Source of the DNA: Thermoplasmatota archaeon
GTDB lineage: Archaea > Thermoplasmatota > Penumbrarchaeia > Penumbrarchaeales > Penumbrarchaeaceae
Length of the DNA stretch: 34,352 bases
Reading direction: 5' to 3'
Assembly (NCBI GenBank): GCA_016928095.1
Contig: JAFGLL010000096.1
Coordinates: 1-34,352, forward strand
Below, one piece after another: positions 1-6,249 of the stretch (position 1 is the first letter of the stretch; each line of letters begins with the position of its first letter). The notes below the pieces were generated by a model that worked only from the letters and a program-made list of their open reading frames with translations, did no database searches and was not told the origin of the DNA. The position numbers and the translations under genes were made by a program.

Positions 1-177
1 ATAAAAGTTGTTTTCTCCTGTGTCCAGTAATTTCCTGAAAGAGATTTTCTTCTGTCCCATTATCGTTGTTTTCCGATTTCAGAAAATACAATGATATGAT
101 TTTTCTTCCGTCCCGAAAACGTTGGCATTCTGTCCCGTATCGGTTGGTGGAATTCTGTCCCGAAAACGTTGTTTTCA
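1..177. repeat. Degenerate direct repeats with core TGTCCCgaaaACGTTG
   Basis: Four copies of a roughly 16-base motif are readable at 53-68, 109-124, 131-146 and 156-171. The copies at 109 and 156 are the closest to each other (15 of 16 bases). The first bases of the window (AAAGTTGTTTTC) look like the tail of a further copy cut by the window edge. Spacing is irregular (22-56 bases), so this is not a CRISPR array. No coding region is visible here. The motif might be a protein-binding array or the end of a mobile element lying to the left; nothing in the window decides this. Confidence 0.5.
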
Positions 178-198
178 AATATGTCAAAGGTAAAAATT

Positions 199-245
199 AA
201 CCTCCCTAAGGGGGAGCCTGTTCGGCTCTGTGATAAGGAGGTTCA
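199..245. repeat. Right-end fragment of the structured repeat element
   Basis: The segment matches the right part of the complete element at 4396-4438: a CTCCC...GGGGAG hairpin, then GCCTGYTCGGCYCTGTGAT, then GGAG. It can also pair AACCTCC (199-205) with GGAGGTT (237-243). The left part of the element is missing here. A left part without a right part lies at 1106-1226, on the other side of the toxin-antitoxin locus. Confidence 0.5.
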
Positions 246-405
246 TGTAATTATTCAGGATAAGGCTCTTCACCATGATGATGATCGTTTTTCATTTTCA
301 TCTCATTATCTGCATACTCGTTAGTTATATGACCTAACGATAGTGAGGCAAGGTGCGAAACGACGATGAGTTGACAAGCAACTCGATAAAAAATCAACCA
401 TGATC
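246..405. other. Non-coding stretch downstream of the RelE-type gene
   Basis: No convincing gene is visible. Two small inverted repeats stand out: CGTTAG/CTAACG (319-324 and 334-339) and GAGTTG/CAACTC (368-373 and 379-384). On the minus strand a run of six T (386-391) lies about 15 bases after the toxin stop codon and just before the second hairpin. This could serve as the usual archaeal T-rich transcription stop for the toxin operon. Confidence 0.4.
385..392 (-). terminator. T-run terminator candidate after the RelE-type toxin
   Basis: On the minus strand the sequence after the stop at 406 reads into TTGATTTTTTATC. A T-run of this length soon after a stop codon is the typical archaeal termination signal. 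The inverted repeat GAGTTG-CAACTC follows immediately. Assigned from position and composition only. Confidence 0.35.
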
Positions 406-675
406 CTATTTTTGTTTGTATACGTTATCATGATGATCAAAATCAACAAATGTTACTGTCTTTGATTCCTCATCTATACTGAATGTAAGGACAAAATTTG
501 TATCTATATGAACACGTTTCAAATGTTGTAGCGGTTTCTTTAAATTTTTATATCGATTAGGTTCTTGAACAATTTCGGATATCTTTTTAAAAATAATATC
601 ATATTTCCGTTTATCCTTCCGGGCCATTTTATCAAGGATCTTATCAAGTTCTGGCTTGATATCGATGTAATACAT
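406..675 (-). CDS. RelE/ParE-family toxin
   Basis: An 89-residue basic protein with the layout of the RelE/ParE toxin fold: an N-terminal helical half rich in Lys and Arg (residues 8-40) and a C-terminal beta sheet containing HLKRVHIDTNFVLTFSID and TVTFVDFDHHDNVY. RelE-type toxins are ribosome-dependent mRNA interferases, while ParE-type members act on gyrase; I cannot tell which applies. The start ATG directly follows the TAA of the antitoxin gene with no gap, and GAGGT lies about 9 bases before it inside the antitoxin gene, indicating translational coupling. The antitoxin-then-toxin order is standard for type II toxin-antitoxin loci. The family call is firm; the target is unknown. Confidence 0.8.
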   Translation of the reverse strand: MYYIDIKPELDKILDKMARKDKRKYDIIFKKISEIVQEPNRYKNLKKPLQHLKRVHIDTNFVLTFSIDEESKTVTFVDFDHHDNVYKQK

Positions 676-912
676 TTATTCATACCTCTTTCGAAGATCA
701 TCGAGACTTCCAACCTTAATATTCTTTTGTTTCTCGATCCGTTCGATCTTTTCGACATAAGAGGGTTTTAACTCCGGTTCAAGAATATCTTCTTCGTATT
801 TTACAGCCATTACTTCGATAGCCTCAGATTTATTCCGCAACCCGTACTGGGCCTTGATGATATTAAGGACCCTGTTGGTGTGCTCGTTTATTGTCACAAA
901 GGCTTGAACCAT
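676..912 (-). CDS. DUF2683-like antitoxin of the RelE-type toxin
   Basis: A 78-residue protein beginning MVQAFVTINEHTNRVLNIIK, then GLRNKSEAIEVMAVKYEE and an acidic tail. This matches the small archaeal DUF2683 family as I remember it, commonly found beside RelE-type toxins. The N-terminal strand and two helices suggest a ribbon-helix-helix-like DNA-binding part. The C-terminal half (from about residue 42) would be the toxin-neutralising segment. A TATA-like box lies about 38 bases upstream of the ATG, giving a short leader. As for other type II systems, the antitoxin probably represses its own promoter; no clear palindrome is visible there. Confidence 0.75.
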   Translation of the reverse strand: MVQAFVTINEHTNRVLNIIKAQYGLRNKSEAIEVMAVKYEEDILEPELKPSYVEKIERIEKQKNIKVGSLDDLRKRYE

Positions 913-943
913 AGGAACACCTTAGATATTAACATGGAATATA

Positions 944-956
944 TCTTATATAAATA
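944..956 (-). promoter_or_regulatory. TATA box of the RelE-type toxin-antitoxin operon
   Basis: The minus strand reads TATTTATATAAG here, close to the archaeal TATA consensus. Its centre lies about 38 bases before the antitoxin ATG, so transcription would start around 925 and give a leader of roughly a dozen bases. Confidence 0.55.
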
Positions 957-1238
957 TGTCGTTAACATTTGCTGGAGTAATACAGCTCAGGATAATATAG
1001 ATACGTACTAAAGGGTTGCTCGTCATTTTCACTTAACCTCGATCATGCGAAACAATACTATCTTTTCCCTGAGTTCACATGGGGAAATCTCTCTGAGATC
1101 CTTACTTTTTTTCGCCGAGCAGGCCGGAAGGGTGAGTGGTGGAGGCCAGCGCAGGCGAAAGTGGGTGGGAGAAAGAGAAGAACCGTGAAACGAATTTTAC
1201 TTCGTTTCCGGTTCCGAACTCTTTCCAAAATAAGAACA
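957..1238. other. Intergenic stretch holding a partial repeat element
   Basis: There is no gene here. The left part (957-1105) shows nothing recognisable apart from upstream promoter sequence of the toxin-antitoxin operon. The right part is the 121-base repeat copy annotated separately. The glycosyltransferase gene ends at 1239, only 13 bases after the repeat. Confidence 0.5.
1106..1226. repeat. Structured repeat element, partial copy
   Basis: About 121 bases match 4281-4395 with only scattered substitutions and small indels. Landmarks are a T-run followed by CGCCGAGCAGGCCGG, then GGTGGAGGCC, GCAGGCGAA, and a hairpin at 1180-1214 with arms GAACCG-T-GAAACGAA and TTCGTTTC-CGGTTC around a 6-base loop. 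In the second copy one hairpin base differs (A to G) and pairing survives as G-U only if the RNA is read from the plus strand. The right-hand arm GCCTGCTCGGC found in the complete copy is missing here. Confidence 0.65.
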
Positions 1239-2219
1239 TTATTTCTCGATGATATCGATCATCTTCGCACTTATTCTATTTACTCCATGCAGCATGATCC
1301 CGGTGAAGATCAGGAAGGATCCGATTATCCCGAGGAATGTCACTATGAACATCGTTCCGATCGGAAGCAGTCCGGTATTCCACTCGTAATTCAACTGGGT
1401 GTACAATATCACAAAGGGTATCAGGAATATCATGAAACCGCCGAGATACAAAAAGAACCTCAGCGGATGCCTCTCCCTCACCATCCTCATCGTATTCCCG
1501 ATAACTCTGAACCCGTGTCCCAGCGGCGCCTCGGAGCTTCCCTTCAGTCCTTCGTATTTTACGACGATCGGGACCTCCACTATCTTCAGGTGAGCATCAT
1601 TCGCATCGAAGAGGACCTCCATTGAAGCGTCCATCCTGTCCGTCGTTATCCTTATCTCTTTGAGAGCCTTTTTCGAGTAAGCCCTGTACCCGCTCTGAGA
1701 ATCGGATATGGACATGTTCGTCCCGAGGTTGAACGTCTGCGTTATCGCCTGTATCCCCACCATCCTGTACCTGGGGATCTCCTTCATCGCATCCTTTGAC
1801 TTGAACCTGGAACCGATGACTATGTCCGCTTTCCTTTTCTTCACGGGCTCTATCAGCGACGGGATGTGGTCCGGGTCGTGCTGCCCGTCGGAATCTATCA
1901 CAACAAGACAGTCGGCGTTCTCGCTCTGGCCTATCTTGAAACAGCTCCTCAGAGCGCCTCCGTATCCCTGGTTCTCCGCATGACGCACCACTTTAGCCCC
2001 GGCTTTAATGGCCATCTCGGAGGTCCTGTCGCCGGAGCAGTCATCGACAACGAACACGTTCCGGCAGTACCTCCTGCATTTGAGGACCGTGGAAGCGACG
2101 TAGTTCTCCTCGTTGAACGCGGGCATGCAGACAACGACCTTGAAGTCGTCTTCGTCGCTGCTATACAGTATGATATCATCCTTGAACGACGTATCCCTGT
2201 CCGGACTCATCATGATCAC
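1239..2219 (-). CDS. GT2-family glycosyltransferase, polyprenyl-phosphate hexosyltransferase type
   Basis: A 326-residue membrane glycosyltransferase. Residues 27-225 form a GT2 domain: VVVCMPAFNEEN at the start, VVDDCSGDRTSE (58-68) for nucleotide binding, the metal-binding DSDGQHD (109-115), and IVIGSRF (133-139). Two membrane helices follow (about 255-275 and 284-310). This is the DPM1-like arrangement with a C-terminal anchor, which normally moves a hexose from GDP- or UDP-sugar to dolichyl phosphate for surface glycosylation. The GTG start overlaps the TGA of the upstream GT2-like gene (GTGA), so the two are coupled. ATG codons two and three residues later are alternative starts. Family is certain, donor sugar unknown. 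Confidence 0.85.
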   Translation of the reverse strand: MIMMSPDRDTSFKDDIILYSSDEDDFKVVVCMPAFNEENYVASTVLKCRRYCRNVFVVDDCSGDRTSEMAIKAGAKVVRHAENQGYGGALRSCFKIGQSENADCLVVIDSDGQHDPDHIPSLIEPVKKRKADIVIGSRFKSKDAMKEIPRYRMVGIQAITQTFNLGTNMSISDSQSGYRAYSKKALKEIRITTDRMDASMEVLFDANDAHLKIVEVPIVVKYEGLKGSSEAPLGHGFRVIGNTMRMVRERHPLRFFLYLGGFMIFLIPFVILYTQLNYEWNTGLLPIGTMFIVTFLGIIGSFLIFTGIMLHGVNRISAKMIDIIEK

Positions 2220-3070
2220 TTCTTTTCAGGAGGGGTGGACCTTTCCCATGTCTTCAATGCCCTCACTCTTTCCACCATGATCTTCATTGCGTTCAGCATC
2301 ACACCGGCTACCATAAGGAATCCCGATATCATCACCAGAAGGACGGTTATGAACGCTGTGGGATAGTAGAGATTCTGGTGAATATAGAAATAATTGATAG
2401 TGTAGAAACCGTTTGCCATCGCCACCAGGAATATGATCATTCCCGACCCGCCGTAGAACTTTAGCGGATTATTGTTCACCATTTTCCACAATCTTATCAG
2501 AGGCCTGTTCCTTATCCTTTTTTCCTCCTTCCTCATCCTTGCAACGGTCTCCATGGACCCAATGAACCTCTCGGAAACGATCCCGCGGGATTTGGCCATC
2601 TCGAGGAAAATATCCCTGACATCCTCCTCCCTCCGGGCAAGCATGTCGACGCTTTCCCGATCCAGAGCAATGCAACCGACGGTTTCATTACCTTTTCCCG
2701 GACGCACGTATTCAACCTGGAATTCCTCACCTTTTGCAAGTGCCTCCTCAGCGAGCATCACTGCATCCTCTGCGGTGTTCTCTCCGAGAAGGTCCAGAAT
2801 GATCGTGATCCTTGAACCCGTCCTCTGTGCTTCCAGGACCGCCCTCTTGAATATCACCGACCTGCCGTGTCTTGTGTTATACCTGACCACTTGAGCGCCG
2901 GCCATGTTGGATATAATGCTGGTGTCATCCGTGGATCCGTTATCGAAGACCGTTACGGAAACCCTTGCAGGACCTATATCGTTCTGCACCTTGAAGATGG
3001 TGGATGCTATCGTGACCTCGTTGTTCCATGCAAGGACCAGAACATTGATCTCTTTCTTTTTATCTTCCAC
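2216..3070 (-). CDS. GT2-like membrane protein lacking the DxD motif (probable pseudoenzyme)
   Basis: The protein keeps the overall build of its neighbour: a GT-A-like N-terminus (INVLVLAWNNEVTIAST), a first nucleotide-site motif (VFDNGSTDDTS) and two C-terminal membrane helices. Where the active paralogue has DSDGQHD it has LDLLGENTAED, and the later GSRF region is not recognisable. It is therefore likely inactive, or binds a different ligand, and may act as a partner or regulator of the coupled glycosyltransferase. I chose the GTG at 3070 because GGTGGA lies 6 bases before it and the fold begins right after; an in-frame GTG at 3124 would add 18 residues with no good ribosome site. Confidence 0.7.
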   Translation of the reverse strand: MEDKKKEINVLVLAWNNEVTIASTIFKVQNDIGPARVSVTVFDNGSTDDTSIISNMAGAQVVRYNTRHGRSVIFKRAVLEAQRTGSRITIILDLLGENTAEDAVMLAEEALAKGEEFQVEYVRPGKGNETVGCIALDRESVDMLARREEDVRDIFLEMAKSRGIVSERFIGSMETVARMRKEEKRIRNRPLIRLWKMVNNNPLKFYGGSGMIIFLVAMANGFYTINYFYIHQNLYYPTAFITVLLVMISGFLMVAGVMLNAMKIMVERVRALKTWERSTPPEKK

Positions 3071-3128
3071 TTTTCTTCCACCGTTTAATAATATTCTATG
3101 ATGATGGGTTATCCGGATATCCACGGGA

Positions 3129-3407
3129 TCAACTGGAAAGCGATATCGGGAATTCCATCATCTTCAGCGAATCGGGGTCATCGAACGTCTGGACATTTCT
3201 TTCCCTGTCGAATATGGCGATGTCGAGGGCTTTCCTGTTGTAGCACCTGAAAGGTGTCTTAGGGTCGGAGATGCATTTCGGTTCGATGAAGAATTTTCCG
3301 TATTGTGCGGTTTTGAACAAAACGTTCATCTTTTTCTTTATTCTGGACCCTCCGAACCGGTTCCCGAGCGGTACATCGCAATCATTCTTTTTCTTGTACT
3401 TCTCCAT
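3129..3407 (-). pseudogene. Truncated GT2 glycosyltransferase fragment
   Basis: The 92 codons correspond only to the middle of a GT2 protein: DVPLGNRFGG aligns with the DIVIGSRF segment of the neighbouring enzyme, ISDPKTPFRCYNRKAL with its ISDSQSGYRAYSKKAL, and LKMMEFPIS with LKIVEVPIV. The N-terminal nucleotide-binding half with the DxD motif and the C-terminal membrane helices are absent. It is best read as the relic of a third GT2 copy, although it has an intact ATG and could still be expressed. It lies directly upstream of the degenerate GT2-like gene, suggesting repeated duplication and decay at this locus. Confidence 0.6.
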
Positions 3408-3478
3408 CTCATCGAATAATTATTAGTTATTCGCCCCGAGCGACGCGAGGATGAGCATCTTCGATACGAACGTTGGGT

Positions 3479-3901
3479 TCAGTGGTTTCTATTTACAATA
3501 TCATAGAGCTCCTTTGTTGAAAACCTCTTTAATTTTGTCTGCTTATCGAAATCCCTATCTTCACTCCAAATCCCATCTGTGTTAACCGCTAAACCAAGAG
3601 CTAGAAAGGGCGAATCATTAATATAGATTTTTTCCATTATTGATTCGGCAAGTTCAAGATGATCTCTGAACACATTCATGGGTATCAATTCAATTCTCTC
3701 TAGAAGGGATAGCAGTATTACATCGAATTCTCTGTCTGTCAACTTAGTTTTTTCTATCAGGTATTGTCGATGCCTATCTATCTCTGTGAGAATGTGATCA
3801 GGAGCGATGAAATCGAATTCCTCATCGAAGATCATCTTCCTCGTTAATGAATCCTTTATCAGTCCGGCCATGATCCTGTTGGAATCAATGACCAGTTTCA
3901 T
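3479..3901 (-). CDS. PIN-domain toxin (VapC-like)
   Basis: A 140-residue PIN-domain protein, a family of Mg-dependent ribonucleases. The acidic active-site set is in place: D6 (KLVIDSN), E40 (HILTEID), D96 (YINDSPFLALGLAV) and D115/D117 (IWSEDRDF). The length is normal for VapC-like toxins. Its ATG overlaps the antitoxin TGA by four bases, so toxin translation depends on the antitoxin. VapC-type toxins usually cut tRNA or rRNA; the target here cannot be read from sequence. Base composition is more AT-rich than in the housekeeping genes to the right, fitting a mobile module. Confidence 0.8.
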   Translation of the reverse strand: MKLVIDSNRIMAGLIKDSLTRKMIFDEEFDFIAPDHILTEIDRHRQYLIEKTKLTDREFDVILLSLLERIELIPMNVFRDHLELAESIMEKIYINDSPFLALGLAVNTDGIWSEDRDFDKQTKLKRFSTKELYDIVNRNH

Positions 3902-4131
3902 GTGGATTGCTTCCTCTTATAATGTTTGTAGATACCTTCTTTGACCTTTTCATCAAGAGCCATAACCTCTTCTTCTGTCAGTTCACTCTCTTGGGTCAAT
4001 GTGTCGAGTAATGCCAACTTTTTAGCATAATCCGAGATTGCACGTCTTGCGATCTCACTCCATCTGATCTCACCGTGCTGTTTCATGATCATGTGGATGT
4101 CAGCCGGGACTGATAAGGTAATATTGGGCAT
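3898..4131 (-). CDS. Ribbon-helix-helix antitoxin (VapB-like)
   Basis: A 77-residue protein. Residues 1-40 form a ribbon-helix-helix DNA-binding unit (MPNITLSVPADIHMIMKQHG, then WSEIARRAISDYAKKL). The C-terminal half is acidic then basic, as expected for a toxin-binding arm. It precedes the PIN toxin with a 4-base ATGA overlap. The promoter holds a TATA-like box overlapped by a 7+7 palindrome (4150-4165), with a further half site at 4213-4223, a good fit for autorepression by an RHH protein. Confidence 0.75.
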   Translation of the reverse strand: MPNITLSVPADIHMIMKQHGEIRWSEIARRAISDYAKKLALLDTLTQESELTEEEVMALDEKVKEGIYKHYKRKQST

Positions 4132-4149
4132 ATGATTACCACACGGGTA

Positions 4150-4165
4150 TATGTGATTTCACATA
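4150..4165. promoter_or_regulatory. Palindromic operator of the VapBC-like operon
   Basis: TATGTGA-TT-TCACATA is a perfect 7-base inverted repeat with a 2-base centre, 19-34 bases upstream of the antitoxin ATG. It abuts the TATA-like CAATAAATATG read on the minus strand. A second partial match (TATGTGAAATC) lies at 4213-4223, further upstream. The position fits repression by the encoded RHH antitoxin; the binding itself is inferred. Confidence 0.6.
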
Positions 4166-4172
4166 TTTATTG
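4161..4172 (-). promoter_or_regulatory. TATA box of the VapBC-like operon
   Basis: The minus strand reads CAATAAATATGT, centred about 36 bases before the ATG at 4131. It partly overlaps the palindromic operator, so antitoxin binding would block the basal transcription factors. Confidence 0.45.
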
Positions 4173-4280
4173 ATTATCGTAATCGCTGAACCCGATTTAG
4201 GATAACTTCAATTATGTGAAATCCAATTATTAAAAATAAAGGATCATCCACAAAGAACATCAAAATATGATATTATTTTA

Positions 4281-4438
4281 TTTTTCGCCGAGCAGGCCGG
4301 AAGGGTGAGCGGTGGAGGCCGGCGCAGGCGAATTGGGTGGGAAAAGAGAACCGTGAAGCGAATTTCCCTTTCGTTTCCGGTTCCTAACTCTTTCCGGATC
4401 CCTCCCGGGGAGCCTGCTCGGCCCTGTGATCGGAGAAC
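4281..4438. repeat. Structured repeat element, complete copy
   Basis: This is the fullest copy of the element. An 11-base inverted repeat, GCCGAGCAGGC (4287-4297) and GCCTGCTCGGC (4412-4422), can close a long stem enclosing a hairpin at 4348-4383 (GAACCG-T-GAAGCGAA with TTCGTTTC-CGGTTC). The right end adds a CTCCC/GGGGAG hairpin (4402-4412) and an outer TCCGGATC/GATCGGA pairing. It starts after an AT-rich TATTATTTTATTTTT tract and ends at the stop codon of the gene at 4440. It has no coding potential worth noting. A non-coding RNA, a MITE-like element or a structured 3' region are all possible. Confidence 0.65.
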
Positions 4439-4439
4439 G

Positions 4440-5378
4440 TTAAGAAGTACATGTATCCAATGAATCAATTATCTTCAACTGACCTTCAAGAAGAGGTTCC
4501 AATCCCGTGATGATCCGATCCTTTATCGATAGAACGTTCACTTCTGATAACATGGATATGTGGTTCTGCAATTTCATCCTGTTAACACCGGACCTGTATA
4601 TCCTTCTATGATAATGAGATATGTTCTCTATACCCATTTTGAGAAGCGTTCTTGCCTCCGATGAAGGTTGATAGTAAGAAAAAGCAATGGAAAGATAGGG
4701 TTTCAGACCGGAGAGATGAAGTAATTTCATCAGATCAACATATCCGGTCCTAAGCATATCACCGATCAACTTCACTGATACCAGACCGGGATCTGAATTA
4801 AGATAATCCTTAAGCTTTTCGGTCGGGTAGAATTTCCCATTTTCCTTTATGAGAAAATTCCCCCGGACCATGAATTTGATATAGTTCTTCACCTGCTCCC
4901 TGTTCTGCCTGACCTTCTCCAGTTCCTTCCGATCAAGGCTGTCATTGAACCTGAAATAATTTGATATCTCCATCAGAGGGGTCATCGTATTTGCAACATT
5001 GGGGATCCTGGCAATGGATTCATAAGTGTTCCTTATCAGTTCCCTTTCAAGTATCTGATTGGTCTTGTAATCCTTCCGAACCAGTGATTCGACGAATTCT
5101 TCGTATGATCTCATGGAATAGTTGTAGACACCCGTATCGTTCAACTCGAACCTTATCTCCTCTAAGTCTGGTAATTTCTTGATCGTGTGATAGAAATCCT
5201 TCGAATCCGATATCTCGATCGGTATCTTCAAACCTACCTTGAATATGAAGGTGTTCCTGTCTTTGTCCTCCTCGGAACATGAGATATAGGTTCCGGGACC
5301 GAATTCCCTTTGGGCAAGAATCGGAGCCAAACGGTTCATCTGCTCCACATTAGCCACAAAGCTCGGAACATTTATCAT
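4440..5378 (-). CDS. Unknown protein coupled to a C39-like peptidase; helix-turn-helix-like centre
   Basis: I do not recognise this 312-residue protein. It is soluble, with no signal or membrane segment. The N-terminal third is mixed alpha/beta (INVPSFVANVEQMNRLAPIL, then FIFKVGLKIPIEI). The middle looks like a winged helix: YIKFMVRGNFLIKENGKFYP followed by TEKLKDYL. The C-terminal part is helical with many basic and aromatic residues (YHRRIYRSGVNRMKLQNH). I set the start at 5378 because that ATG overlaps the TGA of the peptidase gene (ATGA) with GGAGG 11 bases before it; an upstream GTG at 5429 would overlap the peptidase by 55 bases. It is obligately paired with the peptidase and could be its substrate, inhibitor or regulator. 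Confidence 0.7.
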   Translation of the reverse strand: MINVPSFVANVEQMNRLAPILAQREFGPGTYISCSEEDKDRNTFIFKVGLKIPIEISDSKDFYHTIKKLPDLEEIRFELNDTGVYNYSMRSYEEFVESLVRKDYKTNQILERELIRNTYESIARIPNVANTMTPLMEISNYFRFNDSLDRKELEKVRQNREQVKNYIKFMVRGNFLIKENGKFYPTEKLKDYLNSDPGLVSVKLIGDMLRTGYVDLMKLLHLSGLKPYLSIAFSYYQPSSEARTLLKMGIENISHYHRRIYRSGVNRMKLQNHISMLSEVNVLSIKDRIITGLEPLLEGQLKIIDSLDTCTS

Positions 5379-6046
5379 CTCAACCAGGCCTCCAGAGGCA
5401 TGTCCTTTTTCCTGAACCAGGAAATCCACCTGGGATAGTTGATTTCACTATCCCAGAAGGACATGAGTTGATCGCCATTAATAAATTTTGGGATATCAAG
5501 CCCTTTAGATGATCTTTTATAAAAATTACCAGCTGGATCGAAAAATTGAATGATGTCTTCTTCACGATCATAATCCAGTATGGTTATCACATGGGTCATG
5601 TCAGGATCACTCCAACTCTTCAGACCGAAGTGACCGAACCATCCGTTATCCACGGAAATGATTGGAAAGGAACAATCTGGGTTTCTGATGATCCGTAACA
5701 TCATTTCAAGATCCACGATCATATCTTTAGGAGTTATATCCAGGGGGAACGTAGAAGACGAGTTGATCTTTTCTTCAATAATAATTCCCTGGCCTTCGAT
5801 CTTTTGATTTATAATCCTTTTATAGTTCTTTAAAGGGAATGTCCCGTAAGGACCTTTACCATATAGACTGCTTGAAATATCCTTTATACTGAGAGGTGTA
5901 TCCTTATTGGTGATCTTTTTCATTTCTCTATTCCAGAACTCGTTGAGAATATTCCAGATAGAAGTTGGCCAGCATGTATCTGGTCTTTGCTGATACTTGA
6001 AAGACACCCCGATCTCTTCATAATTGGAATAAACACCTTTGATCAT
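5375..6046 (-). CDS. C39-like cysteine peptidase, cytosolic
   Basis: A 223-residue papain-fold peptidase of the C39-like type. The catalytic pattern is readable: Gln19/20 before C25 in YQQRPDTCWPTSIWNIL, H152 in DMTHVITILDYD, and D170 in IIQFFDPAG. A C39 peptidase cuts double-glycine leader peptides when fused to ABC transporters, but this one has no transporter and no signal peptide, so it likely acts inside the cell on another substrate. It is the first gene of a two-gene operon. A TATA-like AATAATTAAA (6081-6090) lies about 40 bases upstream and GGGA 9 bases before the ATG. It sits in the accessory zone and may be a defence or conflict module. Confidence 0.65.
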   Translation of the reverse strand: MIKGVYSNYEEIGVSFKYQQRPDTCWPTSIWNILNEFWNREMKKITNKDTPLSIKDISSSLYGKGPYGTFPLKNYKRIINQKIEGQGIIIEEKINSSSTFPLDITPKDMIVDLEMMLRIIRNPDCSFPIISVDNGWFGHFGLKSWSDPDMTHVITILDYDREEDIIQFFDPAGNFYKRSSKGLDIPKFINGDQLMSFWDSEINYPRWISWFRKKDMPLEAWLR

Positions 6047-6080
6047 GAATTAATCCCTTCGTGATCGATCAGATCCTTCT

Positions 6081-6090
6081 TTTAATTATT
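6081..6090 (-). promoter_or_regulatory. TATA box of the peptidase operon
   Basis: The minus strand reads AATAATTAAA, centred about 40 bases before the ATG at 6046. GAAGGGATT before the start codon offers a weak ribosome site. Confidence 0.4.
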
Positions 6091-6114
6091 TCTCGAGGAG
6101 AGAGTCTACTAAAT

Positions 6115-6249
6115 CTAATACACAGTATCAATGTCTAAAGATGGGAATCCTTCATTCACACCGAATGAATCAAGGTATTCCTCGAAAAGTAAATCTGCAA
6201 GATATGAACCATCCTGTCCGGTTATACCAGTGATCAATGCTGTTTTCTC
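6115..6249 (-). pseudogene. Decapitated N-terminus of a GDP-mannose 4,6-dehydratase-like gene
   Basis: Read on the minus strand, the codons give [20 protein letters not shown] and then E. This matches residues 4-24 of the intact dehydratase gene to the right ([20 protein letters not shown]) at 17 of 21 positions. This is the Rossmann NAD(P)-binding loop. After that Glu the similarity stops and the frame ends at a TAG (6115-6117) 22 codons later. There is no usable start. It is the remnant of a second copy, in the same orientation as the intact gene and about 2.5 kb away from it. Confidence 0.7.

Noticed and set aside
5375-5429. 55-base overlap between the peptidase and its partner gene
   Set aside because: It arises only if the partner starts at an upstream GTG. 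The ATG at 5378 with an ATGA overlap and a GGAGG site is the better start.
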